DNA of 64,000 nt from contig CAXXSW010000001.1 of NCBI GenBank assembly GCA_963677625.2, forward strand, positions 62,001 to 126,000. The letters run 5' to 3'. Numbering within the stretch: the first letter of the stretch is position 1; each line of letters starts with the position of its first letter. The notes under the pieces were generated by a model. That model was not told the origin of the DNA. It ran no database searches and saw nothing but the letters and a program-made list of their open reading frames with translations. Both the position numbers and the translations under genes were made by a program. Below are positions 52,908 to 61,895 of this stretch, one piece after another. This DNA is from UBA1351 sp963677625 (GTDB lineage Bacteria > Bacillota > Clostridia > Lachnospirales > Vallitaleaceae).

Positions 52908-53987
52908 CTAGTCAACTCCTTTTAATCGATTCATCCAGTCAGTAAATATCACAGTCGCATCTGTCGGTCCAGGTCCTTCTTCCGGATGGAATTGAACTGA
53001 TTCTATCTGAAACTGTAGCAGGCACAAACCTTCAACAGTGTCATCATTTACGTTCATATGGGTTAATTGTATTTCCCATGGAATATCTTCTTTTTTTACT
53101 GCATAGCCGTGATTTTGAGAGGTCATATAAACCTTTTTAGTTCTTAAATCTATAACAGGATGGTTGGATCCTCTATGCCCAAATTTTAATTTATATGTAT
53201 CAGCACCTAAACTTAAGGCTAAAACCTGGTGACCTAAGCAAATACCAAATAAAGGTATCTTCCCCTTTAAATCTTTTGCCAATTGAATCGCGTCTTTACA
53301 CTCTTTTGGATCACCAGGTCCATTAGAAAACAACAAAGCCTTATGGTCACCCTTTATAACAGTATCTTTATCAACATCATAAGGATAAAGCGTTATATCA
53401 AAGCCATGCTTAAGTATTTGATTTCCTATGCCACGCTTAAGACCAAGATCAACAATACCTATATTACCAAAACTTTTTCCATCAGTCTTTATGGTCTTCG
53501 CTTGTCCCACCGTCACTTGCTCAACGATATTGACAGGAAAGCTATAGGCATCTAGGTCTTTTTTTAGTTCTTCTATAGATTTTTCTTTATCTGTTGAAAT
53601 AAGACAATTCATAGCTCCAATATTTCTTATTCGTTTAGTAATCATACGCGTATCCACATCACTGATACCTACTATCTTGTTCTTTTTTAGAAATTCATTA
53701 AGATTCCCATCCATTTGCCAGTGATTTGGCATCTCAGAATATTCTTTTACCACAAAACCGGAAACTTGAACCTTATCTGATTCTACATCCTGATTATTAA
53801 TGCCATAATTTCCTATTAAGGGATAAGTCATAGTCACAATCTGGCCAGCATATGATGGATCTGTCAATATTTCCTGATAGCCCGTCATTCCAGTATTAAA
53901 GACGATTTCACCACAAGATGTACCTTCGTATCCAAAACCTTTACCGATAACTAGTGTCCCGTCTTCCATTAAGAGTCTAGCTTCCAT
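52908..53987 (-). CDS. carA: Carbamoyl-phosphate synthase small subunit
   Basis: CarA is the glutamine amidotransferase subunit that supplies ammonia to CarB. The 359-residue protein has the N-terminal CPSase small-chain domain (GYEGTSCGEIVFNTGMTGYQ, about 19-38). The class I glutaminase follows, with FGICLGHQVLALSLGA (nucleophile Cys near 248) and VQFHPEEGPGPTD (His and Glu). It starts directly after the argD stop and is followed one base later by carB. Its place in an arginine operon suggests arginine-linked control. Confidence 0.98.
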   Translation of the reverse strand: MEARLLMEDGTLVIGKGFGYEGTSCGEIVFNTGMTGYQEILTDPSYAGQIVTMTYPLIGNYGINNQDVESDKVQVSGFVVKEYSEMPNHWQMDGNLNEFLKKNKIVGISDVDTRMITKRIRNIGAMNCLISTDKEKSIEELKKDLDAYSFPVNIVEQVTVGQAKTIKTDGKSFGNIGIVDLGLKRGIGNQILKHGFDITLYPYDVDKDTVIKGDHKALLFSNGPGDPKECKDAIQLAKDLKGKIPLFGICLGHQVLALSLGADTYKLKFGHRGSNHPVIDLRTKKVYMTSQNHGYAVKKEDIPWEIQLTHMNVNDDTVEGLCLLQFQIESVQFHPEEGPGPTDATVIFTDWMNRLKGVD

Positions 53988-55145
53988 CTAAAGTACCTTC
54001 CTTAGTATCTCTATCATCTTGTCGATTGCTTCCTTGTCGACAACTAAAGGAGGAACAAAACGCACAACATCACTACCAGCCCCCACTAAAAGCAAGCCTT
54101 CATCTAAAGCTTTTAAAGTCAGTTCTTTAGGCGAATAATCCAGAGAAATACCCTGCATGAGTCCCATACCTTTAACTTCTTTGATGCAAGTAAATTCTTC
54201 TTTTAAGCCTTCTAGTGATTTCTTTAAATATTGTCCCATTTCTTTAACGTGTTTCATCATTTTTTCGTTCAGCATCTCATCTACAACTACTTGTACAGCA
54301 GCCATAGCCAAGGGGTTTCCTCCAAAAGTCGATGCATGATCACCAGGTTCAAAACCTATAGCTATTTCTTCTTTAGCTAAGCAAGCACCTACTGGTACTC
54401 CTGCTCCAAGGCCTTTTGCCATAGCCATAATATCGGGTTTTACCCCAAAAATCATATGTCCACAAGGCTCACCTAATCTTCCTGCGCCTGTTTGAACTTC
54501 ATCAAAGATAAGACAAATATCCTTTTTATCACAAAGTGCTCGAAGGCCTTCCAAGAATTCTTTTTTGGCGGGAACAATACCGCCTTCTCCTTGAAGTACT
54601 TCAACCACGATTGCACACGTATGTTCATCAATAAGGCTATTTACTGAACTTAGATTATTATATTCTGCATATGATACCCCTGGTAGCAAGGGTCCTAATC
54701 CCTTTTGATACTTGGTCTGACCTGTTGCTGTAATAGCCCCCAAAGTTCGGCCATGAAAAGAATTTTTCATACTAATATAACCATAACGTTCTTTATGACC
54801 TTTTGCTGCTGCATACTTTCTTGCTAGTTTCAAGGAGGCTTCTACTGCCTCAGCACCAGAATTGCAGAAAAATACTTTATCCATCTGCGTTACTTTACTA
54901 AGTGCTTCAGCTGCCTTTAACATAGTATCTGTATAATATAGATTAGAAACATGCAAAAGTTTATCCACCTGTTCTTTAAGTGCAAGTTTGAGGCCTGTAT
55001 GACTATATCCCAAGCCATTAACTGCAATCCCTGCTACAAAATCCAAATATTTTTTTCCTGTATCATCCACAAGATACAGGCCTTGGCCATGGGTAAAAGT
55101 AACCGGTAGCTGAGCGTATGTATTCATTAAAACTTGAGTCTTCAT
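53988..55145 (-). CDS. argD: Acetylornithine aminotransferase
   Basis: ArgD is a pyridoxal-phosphate enzyme that makes N-acetylornithine from the semialdehyde and glutamate. The 385-residue protein has VAGIAVNGLGYSH near the start, FCNSGAEAVEASLKLARKYA (cofactor phosphate site, about 94), SFHGRTLGA, LIFDEVQTGAGRLG and MAKGLGAGVPVGACLA with the Schiff-base Lys (about 243). AAGGAG precedes the ATG at 55145. It sits between argB and carA in one operon. Confidence 0.97.
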   Translation of the reverse strand: MKTQVLMNTYAQLPVTFTHGQGLYLVDDTGKKYLDFVAGIAVNGLGYSHTGLKLALKEQVDKLLHVSNLYYTDTMLKAAEALSKVTQMDKVFFCNSGAEAVEASLKLARKYAAAKGHKERYGYISMKNSFHGRTLGAITATGQTKYQKGLGPLLPGVSYAEYNNLSSVNSLIDEHTCAIVVEVLQGEGGIVPAKKEFLEGLRALCDKKDICLIFDEVQTGAGRLGEPCGHMIFGVKPDIMAMAKGLGAGVPVGACLAKEEIAIGFEPGDHASTFGGNPLAMAAVQVVVDEMLNEKMMKHVKEMGQYLKKSLEGLKEEFTCIKEVKGMGLMQGISLDYSPKELTLKALDEGLLLVGAGSDVVRFVPPLVVDKEAIDKMIEILRKVL

Positions 55146-55182
55146 TTTATTCTCCTTACTAATCAGTGTTCATTCATGACTT

Positions 55183-56040
55183 TCACATAAACATGGTTCC
55201 AACGCCATTATTCGTAAATATTTCAAGAAGCATACTATGTTCAACACGTCCGTCTAATATATGGACATTTTTAACACCCTTATCTATTCCATAAGAGCAA
55301 CACATAACCTTAGGTATCATGCCTCCTGATATAATACCACTTTCAATCAACTCATCTACTTCTCCAGTCTTGATTTGAGAAATTAGACTATCTGGATTAT
55401 CTTTATCTTTAAGAACACCTTCTACATCTGTCAAGAATATTAGTTTTTCAGCTTTCAAAGCTCCAGCAATAGCAGAAGCGGCATAGTCAGCGTTAATATT
55501 GTAGGTTTCACCAATATCATCTGTACCTATTGGGGCAATAACAGGAATCAAATCATTGTTAATCAGAGAATAGATGAGGGAAGTGTCAACTTCTTTGACT
55601 TCACCAACATAACCTATATCTTTCCCCTCAACAGTCTTTTTATTAACTTTAAGTGTTTTTCCATCCTTACCCGATATACCGATAGCATTAAGATCATGAT
55701 TCTGTATTAGCTGAACTATATTTTTGTTCACCTTACCGGAAAGAACCATTTCAACTACATCCATTGTTTCCTTGCTCGTTACACGAAGCCCATTATAGAA
55801 CTCTGATTCAATACCCATCTTATTCAACGTTTTAGATATCTCTTTACCACCACCGTGAACAATAACCGGTTTAAAACCAACTAACTTAAAAAGCACAATA
55901 TCTTCAATGACTTTTTCTTTAATCTCGTCATCAATCATAGCTGATCCACCATATTTGATAACGACTATTTTTCCATTAAACTTCTTTATATATGGTAATG
56001 CTTCAACAAGCACATTTGCTTTATCTATAAATTTCTGCAT
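55183..56040 (-). CDS. argB: Acetylglutamate kinase
   Basis: ArgB phosphorylates N-acetylglutamate, the second step of arginine synthesis. The 285-residue protein has VVIKYGGSAMIDDEIKEKVI (about 22-41, ATP site), LVGFKPVIVHGGGKEISKTL (substrate site), INADYAASAIAGALKAEKLI and ESGIISGGMIPKVMCC. I chose the ATG at 56040 (MQKFIDKAN) with AAAGGAAAG upstream; a start at 56061 would overlap argJ. An N-terminal helix of the type linked to arginine feedback is present (residues 1-20), so feedback inhibition is possible but not shown. Confidence 0.97.
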   Translation of the reverse strand: MQKFIDKANVLVEALPYIKKFNGKIVVIKYGGSAMIDDEIKEKVIEDIVLFKLVGFKPVIVHGGGKEISKTLNKMGIESEFYNGLRVTSKETMDVVEMVLSGKVNKNIVQLIQNHDLNAIGISGKDGKTLKVNKKTVEGKDIGYVGEVKEVDTSLIYSLINNDLIPVIAPIGTDDIGETYNINADYAASAIAGALKAEKLIFLTDVEGVLKDKDNPDSLISQIKTGEVDELIESGIISGGMIPKVMCCSYGIDKGVKNVHILDGRVEHSMLLEIFTNNGVGTMFM

Positions 56041-56057
56041 GTCTTTCCTTTCTAATC

Positions 56058-57293
56058 TCAAGTTCTATATTCACCGTTAATCTTCACATAATCATATGAA
56101 AAATCACAACCCCAACCTTTTGCATCTTGATCACCTTGATGGCAACTTACCAAGACCTTTATTTCTTTTTCTTTGAGAATATCAAGGGCATACTCTTCAT
56201 CAAAATCCACTGGCATCCCTGCTTTAAGAAGATTTATAGAACCTGATTCGCTCAAATATGTGACGTCAACAAGTTCGGGATTAAAAATTGCACCTGAATA
56301 ACCTAATGCACATAGAATTCTTCCCCAATTGGCATCTTCACCAAAAAATGCAGTCTTGACTAAATTTGACGTAATAACCGCATGTACCATTTTTTTTGCT
56401 TCAATACTTGATGGCATACCTTCAACCTTAACTTCTATAAACTTTGTAGCCCCTTCTCCATCTTTAACAATAAGTTTAGCTAACTCTTCATTTAAAGCTT
56501 GAAAAGCAGTTTCAAAAACCTTAAATTCTTCAGTCTCTTCTTCTACGTTAACACCACTTGCACCATTTGCTAAAACTAAAACCATATCATTTGTCGATGT
56601 ATCACCGTCAACACTAATCATATTATAAGTTTCATCAACCGTTGATTTAAGTAATTTCTGGAGTAATTCCGAGGTAATATTAACATCTGTTGTTATAAAG
56701 GATAACATGGTACCCATGTTAGGATGGATCATGCCAGACCCTTTTGCCATTCCTGAAATCACAACATCCTTACCCTCAATAACAACTTTAACACTTTTCA
56801 CCTTAGTAAATGTGTCTGTTGTCATAATGCCTTCTGCAGCAGAATCAGCGCCCACCGACTCTTTCGTAAGGGTTTCAGGTAACCTGGCAATACCTGCTTC
56901 AATTTTTGCCATATTCAAATTAACACCAATGACACCAGTTGAAGCAACAAGCATATTCTCTGCCTGTATATCTATATTAAAATAGTCACTAATCCCTTCA
57001 GCAGATTTAACCGCCATTGTTTTACAATCTTCTTCACCTTTTGCTCCAGTACAGGCATTTGCATTTCCACTATTAATGATTACGCCATATATAGAATCAT
57101 TTGCCTTAAGTCTTTCTTTGTTCCACTTGACTGGTGCAGCTTGAACTACATTTTTTGTAAAGACCCCGGCATATTGGCAGGGAAACTCAGACAAGAGCAT
57201 TGATAAATCTTTTCTTTTTCTTTTAACACCACTAAATAATCCATTTGCCTTAAAACCTTGTGGTGCGTTAATTCCTTTCTCTAACCATTCCAT
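56058..57293 (-). CDS. argJ: Bifunctional glutamate N-acetyltransferase/amino-acid N-acetyltransferase
   Basis: ArgJ recycles the acetyl group from acetylornithine to glutamate. Without argA or argE in view, it may also make acetylglutamate from acetyl-CoA. The 411-residue precursor normally cleaves itself before a Thr in an ATML motif. Here the site reads HPNMGTMLSF (about 193-202), so Thr is kept but Ala is replaced by Gly. VINSGNANACTGAKGEED (about 74) and GEDANWGRILCALGYSG (about 329) are other family marks. I chose the ATG at 57293 with GGAG upstream over the far upstream 57437. It heads the argJ-B-D-carA-B operon; argC is absent. Confidence 0.96.
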   Translation of the reverse strand: MEWLEKGINAPQGFKANGLFSGVKRKRKDLSMLLSEFPCQYAGVFTKNVVQAAPVKWNKERLKANDSIYGVIINSGNANACTGAKGEEDCKTMAVKSAEGISDYFNIDIQAENMLVASTGVIGVNLNMAKIEAGIARLPETLTKESVGADSAAEGIMTTDTFTKVKSVKVVIEGKDVVISGMAKGSGMIHPNMGTMLSFITTDVNITSELLQKLLKSTVDETYNMISVDGDTSTNDMVLVLANGASGVNVEEETEEFKVFETAFQALNEELAKLIVKDGEGATKFIEVKVEGMPSSIEAKKMVHAVITSNLVKTAFFGEDANWGRILCALGYSGAIFNPELVDVTYLSESGSINLLKAGMPVDFDEEYALDILKEKEIKVLVSCHQGDQDAKGWGCDFSYDYVKINGEYRT

Positions 57294-57324
57294 ATTGGGA
57301 CTCCTTATCCTAAAAGTTTTTATT

Positions 57325-57353
57325 ATTATACATTTATATTTATATTTATGCAA
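57325..57353 (-). promoter_or_regulatory. Promoter for argJ-argB-argD-carA-carB
   Basis: On the minus strand TTGCAT (57348-57353), 17 bp of pure A/T-rich sequence and TATAAT (57325-57330), 32 bp before argJ. The layout matches the argG promoter. Confidence 0.65.
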
Positions 57354-57384
57354 GTCTTTTATGAATTTGTTCAAAAAACAATGT

Positions 57385-57412
57385 TTTACTACATATTTTA
57401 ATGTGATACAAT
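57385..57412 (+). promoter_or_regulatory. Promoter candidate for cls
   Basis: TTTACT (57385-57390), 16 bp and TACAAT (57407-57412), 36 bp before the cls start. Divergent from the argJ promoter. Confidence 0.45.
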
Positions 57413-57448
57413 AAGTCTGAAACAATTCTATAATCATGAGGTGATTAC

Positions 57449-58906
57449 ATGAACGATTATTTACAATATTTACCTATAAATTTAACTACATTCATAATCA
57501 TAAATCTAATCTTGTCAACAGTTGTCATTTTATTGGAGAGGAAAAACCCAACAGGGGCCTTAGCTTGGTTATTTTTCTTAAATCTCTTACCTGGCATTGG
57601 ATTCTTTTTCTATGTCCTCTTGGCCCAGAATATTTCAAAGAGAAAGATATTTAGATACACACAAGAAGAAGCCAATCTATACCAAAAAATACTTCGGGAC
57701 CAACGACGGTCTATTATATACGGAGATTTCACATTCACTAGTTCCACTGCAGAAAAGCATAAAGACATTATCCTTTTCCATAACAAACTATCTAGTGCAC
57801 TTTATTCACAAAATAATTCTGTTAACATTTTCACCCATGGACGTGACAAATTTAAGTCCCTTTTTCAAGATATTGAAGCTGCCAAATATCATGTTCATGT
57901 CCTCTATTATATTATAAAGAATGATGAACTTAGCAACAAACTTTTTGACCTGTTAATAAAAAAAGCTCAAGCTGGTCTTGAAGTCAGATTGCTAATTGAT
58001 CATGTAGGTGGACGGTCCATTCCTAATAAAAGAATCAATGAACTCAAAAATGCAGGGGTGTATACCGCTTTCTTCTTTCCTTCAAAAACCAAATACATCA
58101 ATTTTAGAACTAATTATAGGAATCATAGAAAAATAGTCATCATTGATGGTGCTATTGGTTATATAGGCGGATTTAATGTAGGTGATGAATATTTAGGAAA
58201 AGATAAAAAGTTTGGAAATTGGAGAGACACCCATTTACGATTAGTGGGAGATAGTGTTTTATCTCTTCAAACTCGTTTTATTCTGGATTGGCGTAACGCC
58301 TCAAAAAAATATTTAGACATAAATGCACCTTATATGCAAGATGTTATAAGCGACTCTAATGTAGGAATCCAAATTGTGGATTCAGGTCCTGATGACCAAA
58401 ATGAACAGATTAAACAAGGTTATTTACAGATGATTCATAGGGCGGAAAAATACATTTTTTTACAAAGCCCTTACTTTATTCCTGATGATAGTATTATTGA
58501 AGGTCTTAAAATAGCGGCGGCCAAGGGTCTTGATGTTAGAATAATGATTCCTAACAAACCAGATCATCCCTTTGTATATTGGGCTACATATTCCTACTGT
58601 GGAGACCTCATCCCATACGGAGTCAAAATTTATACCTATGAAAATGGATTTCTCCATGCAAAGACCATTATTGTTGATGATGAAGTCGCATCTGTTGGGA
58701 CCTGTAATTTTGATATACGAAGTTTTAAGCTAAACTTCGAAGTAAATGCATTTATCTATGACAATATTGAAACGACCCATCTTAGGCATATTTTCGAAGA
58801 AGACATAATGTATTCACGAGAGCTTTCAGCCGAGAGATATGCTAAAAGAAGTATTGTCATAAAGATTAAAGAAGCCATATCCCGACTCTTTTCACCAGTT
58901 TTATAG
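57449..58906 (+). CDS. cls: Cardiolipin synthase
   Basis: This membrane enzyme joins two phosphatidylglycerols to give cardiolipin. The 485-residue protein has two N-terminal membrane helices (about 10-29 and 36-58) and two phospholipase D motifs. The first is NHRKIVIIDGAIGYIGGFNVGD (His near 225) and the second HAKTIIVDDEVASVGTCNFD (His near 402). IGGFNVGDEY and RSFKLNFEVNAF are typical of Cls. GAGGTG precedes the ATG at 57449. It lies between the two arginine transcription units and shows no functional link with them. Confidence 0.95.
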   Translation: MNDYLQYLPINLTTFIIINLILSTVVILLERKNPTGALAWLFFLNLLPGIGFFFYVLLAQNISKRKIFRYTQEEANLYQKILRDQRRSIIYGDFTFTSSTAEKHKDIILFHNKLSSALYSQNNSVNIFTHGRDKFKSLFQDIEAAKYHVHVLYYIIKNDELSNKLFDLLIKKAQAGLEVRLLIDHVGGRSIPNKRINELKNAGVYTAFFFPSKTKYINFRTNYRNHRKIVIIDGAIGYIGGFNVGDEYLGKDKKFGNWRDTHLRLVGDSVLSLQTRFILDWRNASKKYLDINAPYMQDVISDSNVGIQIVDSGPDDQNEQIKQGYLQMIHRAEKYIFLQSPYFIPDDSIIEGLKIAAAKGLDVRIMIPNKPDHPFVYWATYSYCGDLIPYGVKIYTYENGFLHAKTIIVDDEVASVGTCNFDIRSFKLNFEVNAFIYDNIETTHLRHIFEEDIMYSRELSAERYAKRSIVIKIKEAISRLFSPVL

Positions 58907-58966
58907 ACCTCCGAAGCCAATTTCTTTATTAAAATACATAAAAAAGAATTTTTATGCAAATAAAGC

Positions 58967-58995
58967 TTGCATATCTATGATTATTATTGTATAAT
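58967..58995 (+). promoter_or_regulatory. Promoter for argG
   Basis: TTGCAT (58967-58972), 17 bp and TATAAT (58990-58995), about 100 bp before argG. The -35, spacer length and -10 are identical to the argJ promoter. Confidence 0.7.
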
Positions 58996-59006
58996 CATAC
59001 CCAATT

Positions 59007-59022
59007 AATGAATATTATACAT
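59007..59022. promoter_or_regulatory. Candidate ARG box downstream of the argG promoter
   Basis: AATGAATATTATACAT is an imperfect palindrome that resembles one ARG-box half-and-half (TGAAT...A/T-rich...). Its reverse complement shares ATGTATAATA with the argJ promoter region. No argR gene is visible, and AT-rich sequence makes chance matches likely. Confidence 0.35.
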
Positions 59023-59095
59023 GCTTATTTATAAAGATCATATCTAAGTCACTAGAGAATATGAAAAACCTGAATATCAGGACAGGAGGATTATA

Positions 59096-60310
59096 ATGAA
59101 CAAGAAAGTTGTATTAGCTTACTCAGGCGGATTGGATACCACCGTTATTATTCCATGGTTAAAAGAAAATTACGATTATGAAGTGATTGCTGTTTGTGTA
59201 GATGTTGGACAAGGACAAGAACTTGATGGGCTTGAAGAAAGAGCATTAGCTTCAGGTGCATCCAAGTTATATATAGAAAATGTCATTGATGAATTTGTAG
59301 ATGACTATGTCGTACCTACTATTCAGGCAGGTGCTGTATATGAGGGTAAATACCTTCTTGGTACTTCAATGGCTCGTCCAATTATTGGTAAACGTTTAGC
59401 TGAAATAGCTCTTGCAGAAGGTGCTGAAGCCATTTGTCATGGTGCAACAGGAAAAGGTAATGACCAAGTTCGTTTTGAACTTGCAATTCTTGCTGTTGCT
59501 CCTCATGTTAAGATCATTGCACCATGGCGTATCTGGGATATTAAATCACGAGAAGATGCAATGGAATATTTGGCAGCCCGTGGTATTGAGGCTCCTATGA
59601 AAAAGAAAGATTCTTATTCAAGGGATCGAAACCTATGGCATTTAAGCCACGAAGGATTAGAACTGGAAGATGTTAATGCAGAACCAGATTATGACCACCT
59701 TCTTCAAATGGGTGTAACACCAGAAAAAGCTCCAGATAAGGCAACTTATGTTAGCATTGACTTTGAGCAAGGTATCCCTACTAAACTTGATGGCCAAGCC
59801 ATGAAAGTTTCTGCTATGATTGAGAAATTAAATATAATTGGTGGTGCTAATGGTATTGGATTAGTTGATATCGTTGAAAATCGATTGGTAGGTATGAAAT
59901 CTCGTGGTGTATATGAAACTCCAGGTGGTTCTATTCTCTACTATGCCCACAATGAGCTAGAGCATTTATGCCTTGACTGGCAAACAATGCAATTTAAGAA
60001 TCAAATAGCTGTTCGTTTTGCTGACCTTGTATACTCTGGCGAATGGTTCACCCCTCTACGTGAAGCCCTAAGTGCTTTTGTTACCGAAACACAAAAAACG
60101 ATTACAGGTACCGTCAAATTAAAGCTTTACAAGGGTAATATCATTCCCGCTGGTTCATCTAGTCCATATTCTTTATATAGCGAGGAATTAGCTAGTTTTA
60201 CTACTGGCGACTTATATAACCATAAAGATGCCGAAGGTTTTATTAACCTATTTGGACTTCCAATCAAAGTTCGTGCTTTAATGAAAGAAAAGGCTCATTT
60301 AGAAGATTAG
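59096..60310 (+). CDS. argG: Argininosuccinate synthase
   Basis: ArgG joins citrulline and aspartate using ATP. The 404-residue protein has the ATP pyrophosphatase loop VLAYSGGLDTTVIIPWL (about 6-22), ICHGATGKGNDQVRFEL (about 116-132), YSRDRNLWHLSHEG and VGMKSRGVYETPGG, all conserved. GGAGG precedes the ATG at 59096. It has its own promoter and is followed by a terminator before argH, so the two are partly uncoupled. Cytoplasmic, penultimate step of arginine synthesis. Confidence 0.98.
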   Translation: MNKKVVLAYSGGLDTTVIIPWLKENYDYEVIAVCVDVGQGQELDGLEERALASGASKLYIENVIDEFVDDYVVPTIQAGAVYEGKYLLGTSMARPIIGKRLAEIALAEGAEAICHGATGKGNDQVRFELAILAVAPHVKIIAPWRIWDIKSREDAMEYLAARGIEAPMKKKDSYSRDRNLWHLSHEGLELEDVNAEPDYDHLLQMGVTPEKAPDKATYVSIDFEQGIPTKLDGQAMKVSAMIEKLNIIGGANGIGLVDIVENRLVGMKSRGVYETPGGSILYYAHNELEHLCLDWQTMQFKNQIAVRFADLVYSGEWFTPLREALSAFVTETQKTITGTVKLKLYKGNIIPAGSSSPYSLYSEELASFTTGDLYNHKDAEGFINLFGLPIKVRALMKEKAHLED

Positions 60311-60323
60311 TAACAATAAATCA

Positions 60324-60356
60324 AAAGGCGCATATCATATGCGTCTTTTCCTTTTT
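60324..60356 (+). terminator. Terminator between argG and argH
   Basis: AAAGGCGCATA (60324-60334) pairs with TATGCGTCTTT (60338-60348), one G-U pair, followed by T-rich sequence (TTTTCCTTTTT). argH then needs read-through or a weak promoter in 60357-60410. Confidence 0.7.
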
Positions 60357-60418
60357 ATGATAGATAAACTGTAGCATATAACTATTAGTTCAAGAAGAAA
60401 GAGAAAGGATGTTAGATT

Positions 60419-61798
60419 ATGAAACTTTGGGGAGGACGTTTTTCCAAAAGTACTGAATTCATTGTCGATGATTTTAATTCATCTATTCGTTTTGATAAAC
60501 GGATGTATAAAGAAGATATAGAAGGTAGCATTGCTCACGTTACTATGCTTGCTCATCAAGAAATTATTTCTGCCCAAGAATCACAAGCTATTATTAAGGG
60601 TTTAAAGGAATTAGAACTTGATATAGAGGCAGGCAATGTATCCTTTGATATTAGCGCTGAAGATATTCATATGAATATCGAAAGTCTTCTTATAAACAAG
60701 ATTGGCGATGTCGCTAAAAAGATGCATACTGGTCGTTCGAGAAATGATCAGGTCGCTCTGGATATTCGCCTTTATATAAAAAAAGAAATAAAGACAATCG
60801 ATCAACACCTGATACATCTACTAGAGGTGCTTCTTAAACTCGCTGAGGATCATCAGGATACTATTATGCCAGGCTATACCCATCTACAAAAAGCTCAGCC
60901 TACAACCCTCAGCCATCATATTATGGCCTACTTTGAGATGTTTAAAAGAGATAGAGACCGGTTGGCAGCTACATATAAACGTATGAACCAGTCACCACTT
61001 GGTGCAGGCGCTTTTGCAACTACCACTTACCCTCTTGACCGTCAAATGACCGCAGATTTACTTGGTTTTGATTCTATTTGTCTTAACTCTATGGATGCTG
61101 TTAGTGATAGGGATTTCTTATTAGATCTTCTACAAAACATCGCTGTTTGTATGATGCATTTATCAAGGTTCTCTGAAGAAATTATTATCTGGTGCTCTCA
61201 CGAGTTTAAATTCATAGATTTAGATGATGCCTATTCTACAGGTAGTTCCATTATGCCGCAAAAAAAGAATCCTGATATAGCTGAACTCATTCGGGGAAAA
61301 ACTGGTCGTGCCTATGGAAACCTTATGTCATTACTGACAACTATGAAAGGTATCCCTCTTGCCTATAATAAAGATATGCAGGAAGATAAAGAAGTAACCT
61401 TTGATTCTATTGATACAATTAATATGTGCCTACCTATTTTTACCAAAATGCTTGATACCATGACTGTCAATAAGAGTATTATGAAAAAAGGGGCTGAAGG
61501 TGGATTTACAAATGCAACTGATGCAGCCGACTACTTAGTAAAAAAAGGACTTGCTTTTAGGGATGCACATGAAGTTATTGGTAAACTTGTTCTATACTGT
61601 GTTAACAATCATACCAACCTTAATGAACTCTCGCTTGAAGAATACAAATCCTTATCTCCACTTTTTGAACAAGATATATATGAAGCAATCTCCTTGGAAA
61701 CTTGTGTCAATCTTCGCCAGGTATTAGGTGGACCAGCAAAAGACCAAATGAAAAAAGTCATTAAGATAAATCAAGACTATTTGAACACATGCTATTAA
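60419..61798 (+). CDS. argH: Argininosuccinate lyase
   Basis: ArgH splits argininosuccinate into arginine and fumarate, the last step of the pathway. The 459-residue protein starts MKLWGGRFSKSTEFIVDDFN. It has HTGRSRNDQVALDIRLYIK (about 102-120), MPGYTHLQKAQPTTLSHH with the catalytic His, and the fumarase/lyase signature GSSIMPQKKNPDIAELIRGK (about 276-295). AAAGGATG precedes the ATG. It is downstream of argG on the same strand, separated by a terminator. Confidence 0.98.
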   Translation: MKLWGGRFSKSTEFIVDDFNSSIRFDKRMYKEDIEGSIAHVTMLAHQEIISAQESQAIIKGLKELELDIEAGNVSFDISAEDIHMNIESLLINKIGDVAKKMHTGRSRNDQVALDIRLYIKKEIKTIDQHLIHLLEVLLKLAEDHQDTIMPGYTHLQKAQPTTLSHHIMAYFEMFKRDRDRLAATYKRMNQSPLGAGAFATTTYPLDRQMTADLLGFDSICLNSMDAVSDRDFLLDLLQNIAVCMMHLSRFSEEIIIWCSHEFKFIDLDDAYSTGSSIMPQKKNPDIAELIRGKTGRAYGNLMSLLTTMKGIPLAYNKDMQEDKEVTFDSIDTINMCLPIFTKMLDTMTVNKSIMKKGAEGGFTNATDAADYLVKKGLAFRDAHEVIGKLVLYCVNNHTNLNELSLEEYKSLSPLFEQDIYEAISLETCVNLRQVLGGPAKDQMKKVIKINQDYLNTCY

Positions 61799-61838
61799 TC
61801 TATATTGAAAGTGTAAATTAGCAATATATGAATAAAAT

Positions 61839-61881
61839 AATAGAGCTTTTAGCTAACTTACTCATAGCTAAAGGCTCTATT
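61839..61881. terminator. Bidirectional terminator between argH and glgB
   Basis: AATAGAGC...TTAGCTA pairs with TAGCTAA...GCTCTATT around a short loop. It lies between two convergent genes. T-rich sequence follows on the minus side (ATTTTATTC); the plus side has a weaker tail (AATGCCTCTTG). Confidence 0.65.
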
Positions 61882-61895
61882 AATGCCTCTTGTAA

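Noticed and set aside
58937..58956. CATAAAAA...TTTTTATG hairpin after cls as a terminator
   Set aside because: The stem is all A/T but for one pair and has no T run after it; too weak to call.
58907..59095. T-box or riboswitch ahead of argG
   Set aside because: No T-box core sequence or terminator/antiterminator pair is visible; only a promoter and an AT-rich palindrome.
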